The notes under the pieces were generated by a model. That model was given only the letters and a program-made list of their open reading frames with translations, was not told where the DNA came from and ran no database searches. 46,280 nucleotides of DNA from Opitutaceae bacterium UBA2377. Lineage in GTDB: Bacteria; Verrucomicrobiota; Verrucomicrobiia; Opitutales; Opitutaceae. Position 1 is the stretch's first letter; each line of letters starts with the position of its first letter. The stretch covers positions 45,166-91,445 of the forward strand of contig DDSZ01000042.1 in NCBI GenBank assembly GCA_002344205.1. The letters run 5' to 3'. Of this stretch, positions 7,623 to 15,543 are shown one piece after another. The translations under genes were made by a program, and so were the position numbers.

Positions 7623-7631
7623 TTGTTCACA
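7623..7631 (+). promoter_or_regulatory. DnaA box (one mismatch)
   Basis: TTGTTCACA differs from TTATNCACA at one base and lies inside the A/T-rich part of the dnaA-ispG gap. Confidence 0.4.
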
Positions 7632-7746
7632 TGCGATCTGAGCATAACTTTTTGCGTTTTTTGGTTGCCACAAAATGTCCGGTCCGGGGGCCCGGCGGCG
7701 GGGTTTTGTAGTGTGACAATTAATACACCGCGGCGGGTGGATTTAC

Positions 7747-7780
7747 ACAGGTGACGGCCGCGTTACGGACAGGTGACGGC
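7747..7780. repeat. 12-bp direct repeat, 22-bp period
   Basis: ACAGGTGACGGC occurs at 7747-7758 and again at 7769-7780, a start-to-start distance of 22 bp (about two turns). It lies 38 bp beyond the ispG stop, within the candidate origin region. It could be an iteron-like or regulator-binding site. Confidence 0.45.
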
Positions 7781-7817
7781 GTGGAAATTTGGATACGCTC
7801 GGATGCCAGCGGGAAAC

Positions 7818-9827
7818 TTACGTGGGCTCCGTCCAGCGGCCGTGTTCCTTGATCAGCGCGATGAGGCGGGCGTCGGCTTCGGCCTGGGGGACGTTGTATT
7901 GGACGCAGTTTTTGCCGACGTAGAGGTTGATCTTGCCCGGGGCGCCGCCCACGTAGCCGAAATCGGCATCGGCCATTTCGCCGGGGCCGTTCACGATACA
8001 GCCCATGATGGCGAGCTTCACGCCCTTGAGGTGGCCGGTCTGCGCGCGGATGCGCTGGGTTGTGGTCTGGAGGTCGAAGAGGGTGCGCCCGCAGCTCGGG
8101 CAGGCGACGAACTCGGTTTTGGAAATGCGCGCACCGGCGCCTTGCAGGATGTTGTAGGCGAGCTTGGTGGCGCGGACGGAGTCGGATTCGGTTTCGATGG
8201 AGACGAAGTCCCCGAGGCCGTCGCAGAGCAGGCCGCCCGTGAGGAACGAGGCTTCGAGGAGCTTGGAGAGGAAATCTGCGCCCGGCCGCACGGCGGTGGC
8301 GGGGGTGTTGCGAATCCAGATGGGTGCGCGCGAGCCGATGCGGCGCAGGGCCTCGGCGAGCAGGCGATAGGCACCGGTGGCGTGGCCGTGGCTTGAGTCG
8401 GGGCGGGCGGCGCCGGTGCCGGGAAGCGTGAAAATGAAAGCGGTGTCGCCGAGTTGGCGGAGGGTGTCGGCCAGCGCCGCCAAATCGGCGGGGGCGATCT
8501 CGGCGGCGAGGGTCAGTTGGTGTTCACGGGCGAACTGGGCGAAGGCGGTGAGGGCGGCGGCTTCGGCGGGAGCGAAGCCACGGAGCAGCACGGTGCCGGC
8601 GGGAAGAGTGGCGGCGTGGGCTTTGAGGTTGGCGATCGTCAGCGCGGGGGCCAGCTCGAGCACGAGAAACGACGGTCCGGCAGACTTGAGCGCGGCGAGA
8701 TCGGCGGTGCTTGTGATTGGGACGAGCAGGCCTTCGGCCGGCGTGTCTTTGAGCAGCTGCGGATGGCGGAGGGCGGATTGTGGATTGGTCAGCTCGGCCA
8801 GCGTGGTGCGGGTGATGACGCGCGGGGGCTGTTCGGGCCCGACGGTGATTTTGTCGGCGAGATGAACGGTTGCCGTTTCCCGGCGGACAAAGTGGTAGGG
8901 ATCGATGGAGTCGGCCAGCGGCGGCTCGTCCCTGCCTTCGGCCCACAACGACATCGCCTTGGTGGCGATGGCCTGGGCGACGGGGATCTCGTAAACCGAA
9001 TCCTCGGTGAGCGACACGCGGATGGTGTCGCCGAGGCCGTCGAGGAGCAGGCTGCCGATGCCGATGGCGCTCTTGATGCGGCCGTCCTCGCCGTCGCCGG
9101 CTTCGGTAACGCCGAGGTGCAGCGGGTAGTGCATGGCTTCCTGCGCCATGCGCTGCACGAGGAGGCGGTAGGCCTGGATCATGACCTTCGGGTTGGAGGC
9201 CTTCATCGAGAGGATGAGCTGGCGGAAGCCGTGGGATTCCGCGATGCGCAGGAACTCGAGGGCACTCTCGACCATGCCGAGCGGCGTGTCGCCGTAGCGG
9301 TTCATGATGCGGTCGGAGAGCGAGCCGTGGTTGGTGCCGATGCGGAGCGAACGGCCGAGAGTCTTGGCGCGCAGGACCAGCGGGCTGAAAGCCTCGTGCA
9401 GGCGCTGGAGTTCGCGTTCGTAGTCGGCGTCGGTGTATTCCTTGACGGCGAATTTCTTCTTGTCGGCGTAGTTGCCGGGATTCACGCGCACCTTCTCGAC
9501 GTGCTCGACGGCCTCCATCGCGGCGGAAGGGAGAAAGTGGATGTCGGCCACGAGGGGGATGTGGCCGAAGCCAGCGGCGGTGAACCGGGCGCGGATATCC
9601 TTGAGGCACTTCGCGGCGGCGACGTTGGGCGCGGTGATGCGGACGATCTCGCACCCGACCTCGGCGAGGGCGATGGACTGCCGCACCGTGGCGGCGATGT
9701 CCTGCGTGTCGCTCGTCGTCATGGATTGGACGCGGATCGGATTGTCACCGCCGACGCCGACGGAGCCGACCTTCACCTCCACGGTGCGGCGGCGGACCGT
9801 ATGGAAACGTGAAACGCAGTAGGACAT
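7818..9827 (-). CDS. ispG: 4-hydroxy-3-methylbut-2-enyl diphosphate synthase, long form (IspG/GcpE)
   Basis: This 669-residue protein makes HMBPP from 2-C-methyl-erythritol cyclodiphosphate in the MEP isoprenoid pathway, using a [4Fe-4S] cluster. The N-terminal TIM barrel starts with NPIRVQSMTTSDTQDI. The C-terminal domain carries the cluster ligands Cys576 and Cys579 (CPSCGR), Cys610 (MGCIVNGPGE) and Glu617. Most bacterial IspG proteins are about 360-420 residues. The extra central segment (about 330-570) makes this the three-domain form seen in plants, Chlamydiae and Bacteroidetes. It is the last gene of the uppS-cdsA-dxr-rseP-ispG run, 3 bp after rseP. The start is the ATG at 9827. Confidence 0.95.
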   Translation of the reverse strand: MSYCVSRFHTVRRRTVEVKVGSVGVGGDNPIRVQSMTTSDTQDIAATVRQSIALAEVGCEIVRITAPNVAAAKCLKDIRARFTAAGFGHIPLVADIHFLPSAAMEAVEHVEKVRVNPGNYADKKKFAVKEYTDADYERELQRLHEAFSPLVLRAKTLGRSLRIGTNHGSLSDRIMNRYGDTPLGMVESALEFLRIAESHGFRQLILSMKASNPKVMIQAYRLLVQRMAQEAMHYPLHLGVTEAGDGEDGRIKSAIGIGSLLLDGLGDTIRVSLTEDSVYEIPVAQAIATKAMSLWAEGRDEPPLADSIDPYHFVRRETATVHLADKITVGPEQPPRVITRTTLAELTNPQSALRHPQLLKDTPAEGLLVPITSTADLAALKSAGPSFLVLELAPALTIANLKAHAATLPAGTVLLRGFAPAEAAALTAFAQFAREHQLTLAAEIAPADLAALADTLRQLGDTAFIFTLPGTGAARPDSSHGHATGAYRLLAEALRRIGSRAPIWIRNTPATAVRPGADFLSKLLEASFLTGGLLCDGLGDFVSIETESDSVRATKLAYNILQGAGARISKTEFVACPSCGRTLFDLQTTTQRIRAQTGHLKGVKLAIMGCIVNGPGEMADADFGYVGGAPGKINLYVGKNCVQYNVPQAEADARLIALIKEHGRWTEPT

Positions 9828-9830
9828 GGC

Positions 9831-11270
9831 CTACGGTTGGTCCGGCTCGGCCGGGGGCTCCGCAGGGGCGGCCGGTTCGGCCCGGTTGGCCTGCACATCG
9901 CGCACGACGCGACGAACGTCGAAGAAGCTCACATAGATGATCATCGTGAAGAGCAGGATGATGAAGGTGCTCTGCGCGGTCATGATGAAATTGGCGGGGA
10001 GGGCGCGGCCGCGCAGCCGGGCGAGGGTGGCGAAGAGCATCTGGCCGCCGTCCAGCACGGGGATGGGCAGAAGGTTGAAGATGGCGAGGTTGATGTTCAC
10101 GAGGATGGTGAACATAAGCACGGCCCGGATGCCGGCCTCGGCCGCACTATGGAATATGCGCACGATGCCCACGGGGCCGGCAACCTTGGACAGGCCGATG
10201 TCGGACTGCGGGTTGATGAGGCTGCCGAGGGTGCGGAACGTCATCACGACATGGTCGTTGACCTGGGCGAAGGGCGTGGGGTGCACCAGCGAGAAGCCGC
10301 GCACGAAGGTCAGGCCGAGCGTGATGTCGGCGTCGGCGGGGCGCGGCGGCACGGTGAGGTCGATCTCTGCGCCAGTGCGCCGGACCCGGACGGCGAGAGG
10401 GGCTCCGACTCCGGCCTCGAGCACATCGCGATAGGTATCGATGCCGTGGATGGGCGTGCCGTTGATGCTGACGAGTTCGTCGCCCGGCAAAAAGCCGGTC
10501 GTGGCGGCGGGGGTGCCATCGGTGATGGCATGAACCATGATTGAATAGCTGGCGGCGATGCCGACGCGGCGGAATTTTTCGTCGCCCGAGAGGAGCGGAT
10601 AAACGGGCACCTCGCGCAAGGCGGCGTCGCGCTCGATGGTGAACACCGCCATGGGCTGGCCGGTGGCGGTGCGACCGGAGCCCGTGACGAGCGTCTGCAT
10701 GAGCTGCATCCAGTCGTTCACCGCGATGCCGTCGATTTTGCGCACGGTGTCGCCGACCTGCAGGCCGGCTTGGCTGGCCGGGCTGGGCACGCGGGAACCG
10801 TCGGGCAGCTCCAGCGTCGGACTGACGTAGCCGATACGGGTCGTGGCCATGTCGCTGCTCATGGGCTGGCCGATGAACCAGATGATGGTGGCGAGCAGGA
10901 GGGCGAAGAGGACGTTAAAGGCCGCGCCGGCAGAAAACACGATCATCTTGGTGGCGTAGCTGATGGGCGGGAGTTGCTCCGCGTCGGTCTCGCTCTCGCC
11001 CTCGATGGCGCGGAGATCGGCGAGCTGCGGCAGACTGACGTAGCCGCCGAGCGGCAGCCAGGAGACGCGGTATTCGACGCCATCCTTCCCGCGCCAGCCG
11101 AAGATCTTCGGCCCGAAACCGATGGAGAAGCGCTCGACCTTCACGCCCCGGCGGCGGGCGGCGAGGAAGTGGCCGAGCTCGTGGACAAAGATCGACCCGC
11201 CGAAGAAGAGGACGACGAGGAAGATCGACCAGACGTTGGAGAGGAGGGCTTGGAAGAGATCGGAGGACAC
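9831..11270 (-). CDS. rseP: Site-2 zinc metalloprotease RseP family
   Basis: This 479-residue membrane protease has HELGH at residues 30-34 in the first transmembrane helix. The second zinc-site motif, NLLPIPVLDGGQML, is near residue 405. Two PDZ-like regions lie between them, with GLQVGDTVRKIDGI and GFLPGDELVSINGTPIHG. Such proteins cut anti-sigma factors or signal peptides within the membrane. It starts with GTG at 11270, 3 bp after the dxr stop, and is followed by ispG after 3 bp, so translation is probably coupled. The C-terminus ends in a Pro/Ala/Glu-rich tail. In E. coli, rseP likewise sits in an uppS-cdsA-rseP cluster. Confidence 0.93.
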   Translation of the reverse strand: MSSDLFQALLSNVWSIFLVVLFFGGSIFVHELGHFLAARRRGVKVERFSIGFGPKIFGWRGKDGVEYRVSWLPLGGYVSLPQLADLRAIEGESETDAEQLPPISYATKMIVFSAGAAFNVLFALLLATIIWFIGQPMSSDMATTRIGYVSPTLELPDGSRVPSPASQAGLQVGDTVRKIDGIAVNDWMQLMQTLVTGSGRTATGQPMAVFTIERDAALREVPVYPLLSGDEKFRRVGIAASYSIMVHAITDGTPAATTGFLPGDELVSINGTPIHGIDTYRDVLEAGVGAPLAVRVRRTGAEIDLTVPPRPADADITLGLTFVRGFSLVHPTPFAQVNDHVVMTFRTLGSLINPQSDIGLSKVAGPVGIVRIFHSAAEAGIRAVLMFTILVNINLAIFNLLPIPVLDGGQMLFATLARLRGRALPANFIMTAQSTFIILLFTMIIYVSFFDVRRVVRDVQANRAEPAAPAEPPAEPDQP

Positions 11271-11273
11271 AGG

Positions 11274-12458
11274 TTAAATTTTCGCGTTATGACTTTCGAT
11301 TTTTGTCTGCGCAACCCGGCGGGCTTCGGCGTCGATGGCCAGGACATCGGCGAGGCCCGCGGGTTCATGGTTGGGCACGGCGGCGAGAGTCTGTTCCACC
11401 ACGTGCGGAATCGCAAGGAAGGGAATGCGTTCGGCGAAGAACGCCGCGACGGCGATTTCATTGGCGGCGTTGTAGATGGCGGGGGCGGTGCCGCCGGCCG
11501 TCATCACCTGCCGGGCGAGGCGCAGCATGGGGAAACGGGTTTCGTCCACGGGCCGGAATTCCAGCGACAGCAGCTTGGTGAAGTCCAGCGGCGCCTCCAC
11601 TCCCGGCGCGCGCTCGGGATAGAGCAGCGCATGCTGGATGGCAAAGGTCATCGAGGGCGGGCTCAGCTGGGCCAGCATGGCGCCGTCCTGGTATTCGACG
11701 AGGCAGTGCACGATGCTCTGCGGATGCATGACCGCCTGGCATTGCTCGGGCCGCAGGCCGAACAACGCCTGGGCTTCGATCAGCTCAAGGCCCTTGTTGG
11801 CGAGGGTGGCGGAGTCGGCCGTGATTTTCGGCCCCATCGCCCAATTCGGGTGTTTGAGTGCGTCGGCCGGCTTCACGTCGCGGAGTTTCTCCACCGGCCA
11901 GTCCCGGAAGGCGCCGCCGCTGGCGGTGAGCAGGATGCGGCGGACGCCCGCCTGCGGGTGGCCCTCGATGCACTGGAAGACGGCGTTGTGCTCGCTGTCC
12001 ACCGGCAGCAGCCGCACGCCGTGGGTCCGCGCCGCGGCCATCACAAACTTGCCGGCGAGCACGAGGATCTCCTTGGAGGCGAGCGCCACGGTCTTTTTGG
12101 CCGCGATGGCGGCGAGCGTGGGCTCAAGCGCGGTCGTGCCGACGACGGCGACGAGCACGAGGTCGGCTCCGGCGAGGCGCGCGAGTTCGTTGAGGCCGGG
12201 CAGGCCGCAGTAAAACTGGGTGCCGGGACGGAAGCGCCCCGATTTTTTGGCGGCGGCGTGCGCGGCCTCGTCGAACAGCCCCACGTGTGCCACGCGGTGC
12301 AGGTCGGCGATGCCGGCGAGTTTTTCCCAACCGGCGCGCGCGGCAATGCCGACGAGCTCAAGCTTGTCGGGGTGGGCGGCGATGACGCGCAGCGCGCTTT
12401 CACCGATGGAGCCGGTGGCGCCGAGCAGGACGACGCGTTTCCTAGAGGACATGGTCAT
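11274..12458 (-). CDS. dxr: 1-deoxy-D-xylulose 5-phosphate reductoisomerase
   Basis: This 394-residue enzyme converts DXP to MEP with NADPH, the first committed step of the MEP pathway. The N-terminal Rossmann motif VVLLGATGSIGESALRVI is followed by ALASKEILVLAGKFVM and VDSEHNAVFQCIEG, the metal and substrate loop. LTASGGAFRDWP and HPNWAMGPKITADSATLANKGLE are the conserved central motifs. The frame is open farther upstream, but the ATG at 12458 overlaps the cdsA stop codon (TGATG), which favours translational coupling. An alternative ATG lies at 12452. The length fits the family. Confidence 0.96.
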   Translation of the reverse strand: MTMSSRKRVVLLGATGSIGESALRVIAAHPDKLELVGIAARAGWEKLAGIADLHRVAHVGLFDEAAHAAAKKSGRFRPGTQFYCGLPGLNELARLAGADLVLVAVVGTTALEPTLAAIAAKKTVALASKEILVLAGKFVMAAARTHGVRLLPVDSEHNAVFQCIEGHPQAGVRRILLTASGGAFRDWPVEKLRDVKPADALKHPNWAMGPKITADSATLANKGLELIEAQALFGLRPEQCQAVMHPQSIVHCLVEYQDGAMLAQLSPPSMTFAIQHALLYPERAPGVEAPLDFTKLLSLEFRPVDETRFPMLRLARQVMTAGGTAPAIYNAANEIAVAAFFAERIPFLAIPHVVEQTLAAVPNHEPAGLADVLAIDAEARRVAQTKIESHNAKI

Positions 12459-13288
12459 CAGGCCAGACGGAAGAGCAGGTAGCCCAGAGGCGCGACGAGC
12501 AGGAGGCTGTCGCTCAGGTCGAACATCCCGCCGATGCCGGGAATCAGCGCCCCGGAATCCTTGCTGGCGGCCTGGCGCTTGATGATGGACTCGACGAGAT
12601 CCGAAACAATGGCGACTCCGGCCACGGGTGCGGCCAGCAGGGCGGCGACAAGCGGCGTCAGGTGCGCGGGGAAATGATCGCGGGCGAGCCACGCGATGAG
12701 CGCGCCCACGCCCATCGAGACGAGGATGCCGCCCGCGGCGCCCTCCCAGGTTTTCTTCGGACTGATCTGGGGGGACATCTTGTGCCGGCCGAAAGCGAGG
12801 CCGGAGAGCAGGGCGCCGACATCGCAGAACTTCGCGGTGGCGATGAGCCAGAGCGCGAGCAGCAGCCGGCCGTCGGCCGAGATCGTGTCCCCGGGCAGCG
12901 GGGTCAGGATCCGGGTGAAATAGCTCAGCATGAACGACACATAAACGAGTCCGAAAAGGGTGGAGCCGAGCGCGCCCACGCGGTCCTGGCCCCCGCGCTC
13001 GCCGAGGATGCGGATCGCAAAAATGATGACCGCCAGCGCCAGGGTGTGGCCGATGGGAATGCCGAAGCGCGCCTGCAGCCAGGGCTCGAGGGTGATGAGC
13101 CCGCCGAGCAGCAGCCCGAGCTGGTCAAAAGGTTTGTAGCCCGCGCCGCGCATGAGCTGGTAAAACTCCCGGAGCGTGAACACCGAAATGAGCGCCACCA
13201 GCACAAGCGCGCCGGTGGTGCGGAAAAACCAGAGGGTGCCGAAGATGATCGCCCAGAGCAGGACAGTGCTGAAAATGCGTTTGGCCAT
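12458..13288 (-). CDS. cdsA: Phosphatidate cytidylyltransferase
   Basis: This 276-residue integral membrane enzyme makes CDP-diacylglycerol from phosphatidate and CTP for phospholipid synthesis. It has about seven hydrophobic segments. The C-terminal CDP-DAG synthase signature is SDLVESIIKRQAASKDSG, then ALIPGIGGMFDLSDSLLL. The signature's usual HGG is IGG here and the usual DR is DL, a variant also seen in other phyla; the KR...KD residues and D..DS remain. It sits between uppS and dxr on one strand, and its stop overlaps the dxr start. The start is the ATG at 13288. Confidence 0.92.
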   Translation of the reverse strand: MAKRIFSTVLLWAIIFGTLWFFRTTGALVLVALISVFTLREFYQLMRGAGYKPFDQLGLLLGGLITLEPWLQARFGIPIGHTLALAVIIFAIRILGERGGQDRVGALGSTLFGLVYVSFMLSYFTRILTPLPGDTISADGRLLLALWLIATAKFCDVGALLSGLAFGRHKMSPQISPKKTWEGAAGGILVSMGVGALIAWLARDHFPAHLTPLVAALLAAPVAGVAIVSDLVESIIKRQAASKDSGALIPGIGGMFDLSDSLLLVAPLGYLLFRLA

Positions 13289-13389
13289 GTTAGGAGGAAA
13301 ATCTCAAAGGCCAAAGGGCCAAACGCCAAAGGTCGGAGCGAGGGGAAATTGAGCAAGTTTTGGCATCGGGCCTTGCGGGGTGTTGCGCT

Positions 13390-14136
13390 TCAAGCCGTGA
13401 CCTTTGGCTTCACCTGCTCGCTCGTCAGGCCGTAGCGGCGTTCGCGGCGGGCGTATTCGGCGATGGCGGCGGCGAGGTCGGCCTTGCCGAAGTCGGGCCA
13501 GAGCACGGGGGTGAAGACGAATTCCGCGTAGGCACCCTGGAGGAGCAGGAAGTTGCTGATCCGGGTCTCGCCGGAGGTGCGGATGATTAGATCGGGGTCG
13601 GGCAGGCCGGCGGTGTAGAGGTAGCGGCTGAAAGTTTCCCAAGAGGTCGCGTTTGGCTCCACTTGGCCGGCGGCCACGGCGGCGGCGTAGGCCCGGGCGG
13701 CGTCGGCCACCTCGGTGCGCGCGCCGTAGTTGAGCGCGAGGACGAGGGTGTAGTCGGTGAAATGCGCGGTCTCGGCAATGGTGTGGTTGAGATGCTTTTG
13801 CACGCCGGCGGGCAGTTGGTCGGTGCGGCCGATGGTGCGCAGGCGGATGCGGTTCTTGATGAAGGTGCCGAGTTCTTTTTGCAGGTAATATTCCAGCAGG
13901 CCCATCAGGGCGCCGACCTCGTCCTGCGGGCGTTTCCAATTTTCCACGGAGAAGGCGTAAAGGGTGAGCGTGCGCAGGCCGAGTTCGCGGCCGGCGTCGG
14001 TCACCGCCCGGACCGTCTCGACGCCGCGGCGGTGGCCCTCGATGCGCGGCAGCCCGCGCTGCCGGGCCCAGCGGCCGTTGCCATCCATGATGATGGCGAC
14101 GTGCGACGGCGTATTCTCGGGACTGGGGAGGCTCAT
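13390..14136 (-). CDS. uppS: Isoprenyl transferase (undecaprenyl diphosphate synthase)
   Basis: This 248-residue cis-prenyltransferase joins isopentenyl units into the lipid carrier for peptidoglycan. VAIIMDGNGRWARQRG gives the catalytic Asp18, and GHRRGVETVR follows. RTSGETRISNFLLLQ and AYAEFVFTPVLWPDF are the C-terminal substrate and metal motifs. The length is typical. It heads the minus-strand run uppS-cdsA-dxr-rseP-ispG, so the isoprenoid supply genes dxr and ispG sit with an isoprenoid consumer. Its start (ATG at 14136) is 68 bp from the divergent pterin dehydratase gene. Confidence 0.97.
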   Translation of the reverse strand: MSLPSPENTPSHVAIIMDGNGRWARQRGLPRIEGHRRGVETVRAVTDAGRELGLRTLTLYAFSVENWKRPQDEVGALMGLLEYYLQKELGTFIKNRIRLRTIGRTDQLPAGVQKHLNHTIAETAHFTDYTLVLALNYGARTEVADAARAYAAAVAAGQVEPNATSWETFSRYLYTAGLPDPDLIIRTSGETRISNFLLLQGAYAEFVFTPVLWPDFGKADLAAAIAEYARRERRYGLTSEQVKPKVTA

Positions 14137-14204
14137 GGAATGGGCGATTCAGGGCGGGGGGCGGGGCTTTGACAAGCCGGGAGGCGACGCGCAACCTGCC
14201 GGCC

Positions 14205-14501
14205 ATGCGCACCCCACCCCTGACACCGGAAGAAATCACCGCGGCGCTGGCCGGACTGCCCGGCTGGACGTTTGAGCGCGACGCGCTGGCCAAGGAATTC
14301 AAGTTCGGCGGTTTTCGCGACGCGCTGGCCTTCATGGTGCGCGCCGGCTTCGAGGCCGAGGCGCTCGATCACCACCCGGAGTGGGCCAACGTTTACAACC
14401 GCGTCGCCGTGCGGCTGAACACCCACGACGCCGGCGGGAAGGTGACCGCGAAGGACGTGGAACTGGCGCAACGCTTCGAGAAGATCAGTTGGGTGGAGTG
14501 A
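14205..14501 (+). CDS. Pterin-4a-carbinolamine dehydratase (4a-hydroxytetrahydrobiopterin dehydratase)
   Basis: This 98-residue protein has the complete PCD/DCoH pattern. DHHPEWANVYNRVAVRL holds the two active-site histidines, TH holds a third, and GGKVTAKDVELAQRFE closes the motif. The enzyme dehydrates the carbinolamine formed by aromatic amino acid hydroxylases, or acts in molybdopterin-related chemistry; no hydroxylase gene is nearby. The frame is open from an ATG at 14169, but MRTPPLTPEEI at 14205 matches the family start. Its end overlaps the convergent downstream gene by 17 bp. Confidence 0.93.
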   Translation: MRTPPLTPEEITAALAGLPGWTFERDALAKEFKFGGFRDALAFMVRAGFEAEALDHHPEWANVYNRVAVRLNTHDAGGKVTAKDVELAQRFEKISWVE

Positions 14502-15039
14502 CGAAAGCCGGATACTGGTCGGCGAAGCGCACCCACGTGTCGCTGGTAATTTCGGGGGCGTTGCAGCGCACAATGTTCAGGGTGACCTGCAGCTCGATGA
14601 GCGCCTTGGCGAAGGCGGCCTTGCGGGATTTGTCGCCTTTGAGCACCGCTTTGCGCAGGGCGGTCGTCGTCATTGGTTCGATGCGGACCAGTTCGTAGAT
14701 TTTCCGGGCCAGCGGACTACATGCCGCGACGGGGCGGTGAAACTTCGGGTAGTGTTCCCGGCGCAGGTAATCCAGGGTCATGAGCACGGTTTTGCCTCCG
14801 GTCCCCTTGCCGTAGAAGATCTCGTCGGGGAAATCGGCGGGGAGCTGGTTTTTCCAGGTCCAGACCGCACCTATTTTTTGGCCCCAGCCCTTCTCGCCGG
14901 GCTGCTTTTCCGGCAGGTCCACGACATCCCAGAGATTGGGCAGATCCAGTTTCTTGTCGGCGAACACGAGGCAGAGGCCGGTTTTCCGCACATAAGCGAG
15001 GGCCTGCTTGAGGGTGCGAATGTGGGGTTTTGGCTTCAC
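14485..15039 (-). CDS. AlkZ-related hypothetical protein
   Basis: This 184-residue protein has the pattern KTGLCLVFADKKLDLPNLWDVV, then IGAVWTWKNQLPADFPDEIFYGK and LMTLDYLRREHYPKF. This resembles short proteins annotated as AlkZ-related, distant relatives of winged-helix DNA glycosylases. I recall the family from its LW-W.WK-YGK layout and cannot confirm it here. The C-terminal helical half (MTTTALRKAVLKGDKSRKAAF) looks like a winged-helix fold. It starts with GTG at 15039 and converges on the pterin dehydratase gene with a 17-bp overlap. Its function is unknown. Confidence 0.6.
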   Translation of the reverse strand: MKPKPHIRTLKQALAYVRKTGLCLVFADKKLDLPNLWDVVDLPEKQPGEKGWGQKIGAVWTWKNQLPADFPDEIFYGKGTGGKTVLMTLDYLRREHYPKFHRPVAACSPLARKIYELVRIEPMTTTALRKAVLKGDKSRKAAFAKALIELQVTLNIVRCNAPEITSDTWVRFADQYPAFVTPPN

Positions 15040-15071
15040 GCGGCGGATAGCTTAAACACAGGGAAACAAAT

Positions 15072-15521
15072 TCACGCGGGTGAAGACAAGGTCAGGTTCT
15101 TGCGGTAGACGGCCTCGGTTTTTATATTTGTGTAGCCCAAGGCGGGATAGAACGAATGGCTTTCCATGCGTGTCACGTTACTGAACACCACGACAGCTTC
15201 GGCGCCGATTTTCTTTGCCCATGCTTCGGCCTCATTGACCAGCATGCGGCCGACACCCTGCCGACGATGAGTTTCCGCCACCACCAAACCCGTGATCTGG
15301 ACCCGAAAACCTGAAGCGAGGGTGTCAAAGCAATGGGCGGTCAACCAACCGCACGGACGTTGCTGCGCATCCTCGGCCAGGAAAACGCGCTGATCTTCAC
15401 GCGGGAGAACCCGCCGTAAACGCTGGCTCATCACGACCGGATCCGCCGGGTAGCCCAAGACAGCGGCCAATGCCGCGATGGCCGCCGCGTCATCGATCTT
15501 GGCGCGACGTATCACAATCAT
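15072..15521 (-). CDS. GNAT family N-acetyltransferase
   Basis: This 149-residue protein has the GNAT fold. It starts MIVIRRAKIDDAAAIAALAA, has ITGLVVAETHRRQGVGRMLV with the acetyl-CoA loop RRQGVG at 86-91, and ends with FYPALGYTNIKTEAVYRK. It likely acetylates a small molecule or protein amine, but the acceptor is unknown. It shares a strand with the AlkZ-related gene (32-bp gap), and the CE7-type esterase gene ends about 22 bp away on the same strand. The start is the ATG at 15521. Confidence 0.88.
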   Translation of the reverse strand: MIVIRRAKIDDAAAIAALAAVLGYPADPVVMSQRLRRVLPREDQRVFLAEDAQQRPCGWLTAHCFDTLASGFRVQITGLVVAETHRRQGVGRMLVNEAEAWAKKIGAEAVVVFSNVTRMESHSFYPALGYTNIKTEAVYRKNLTLSSPA

Positions 15522-15543
15522 CGTGTTGGCCGTTACTGCTCCT

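Larger units (their letters stand above)
7321..7817. other. Candidate oriC / dnaA control region
   Basis: This is the longest gene-free stretch in the window (497 bp). A perfect DnaA box, TTATTCACA, lies at 7341-7349, and a one-mismatch box, TTGTTCACA, at 7623-7631. The part from about 7590 to 7680 is notably A/T-rich for this genome (for example CATAACTTTTTGCG), as expected of an unwinding element. An A/T-rich TATGATATAA lies at 7456-7465 (TATCAT on the minus strand could be a dnaA -10). A 12-bp direct repeat lies at 7747-7780. Genes on both sides are on the minus strand, so strand bias does not mark a replication switch here. Two boxes are few for an origin. Confidence 0.4.

Noticed and set aside
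7321..7817. tRNA or riboswitch in the dnaA-ispG gap
   Set aside because: No cloverleaf, no TTCRANY-like loop and no known riboswitch core seen.
13301..13332. CCAAAGG-type repeats in the uppS-cdsA gap as a CRISPR-like tandem
   Set aside because: Units are short, irregular and only three; better seen as a degenerate dispersed motif shared with 40761-40775.
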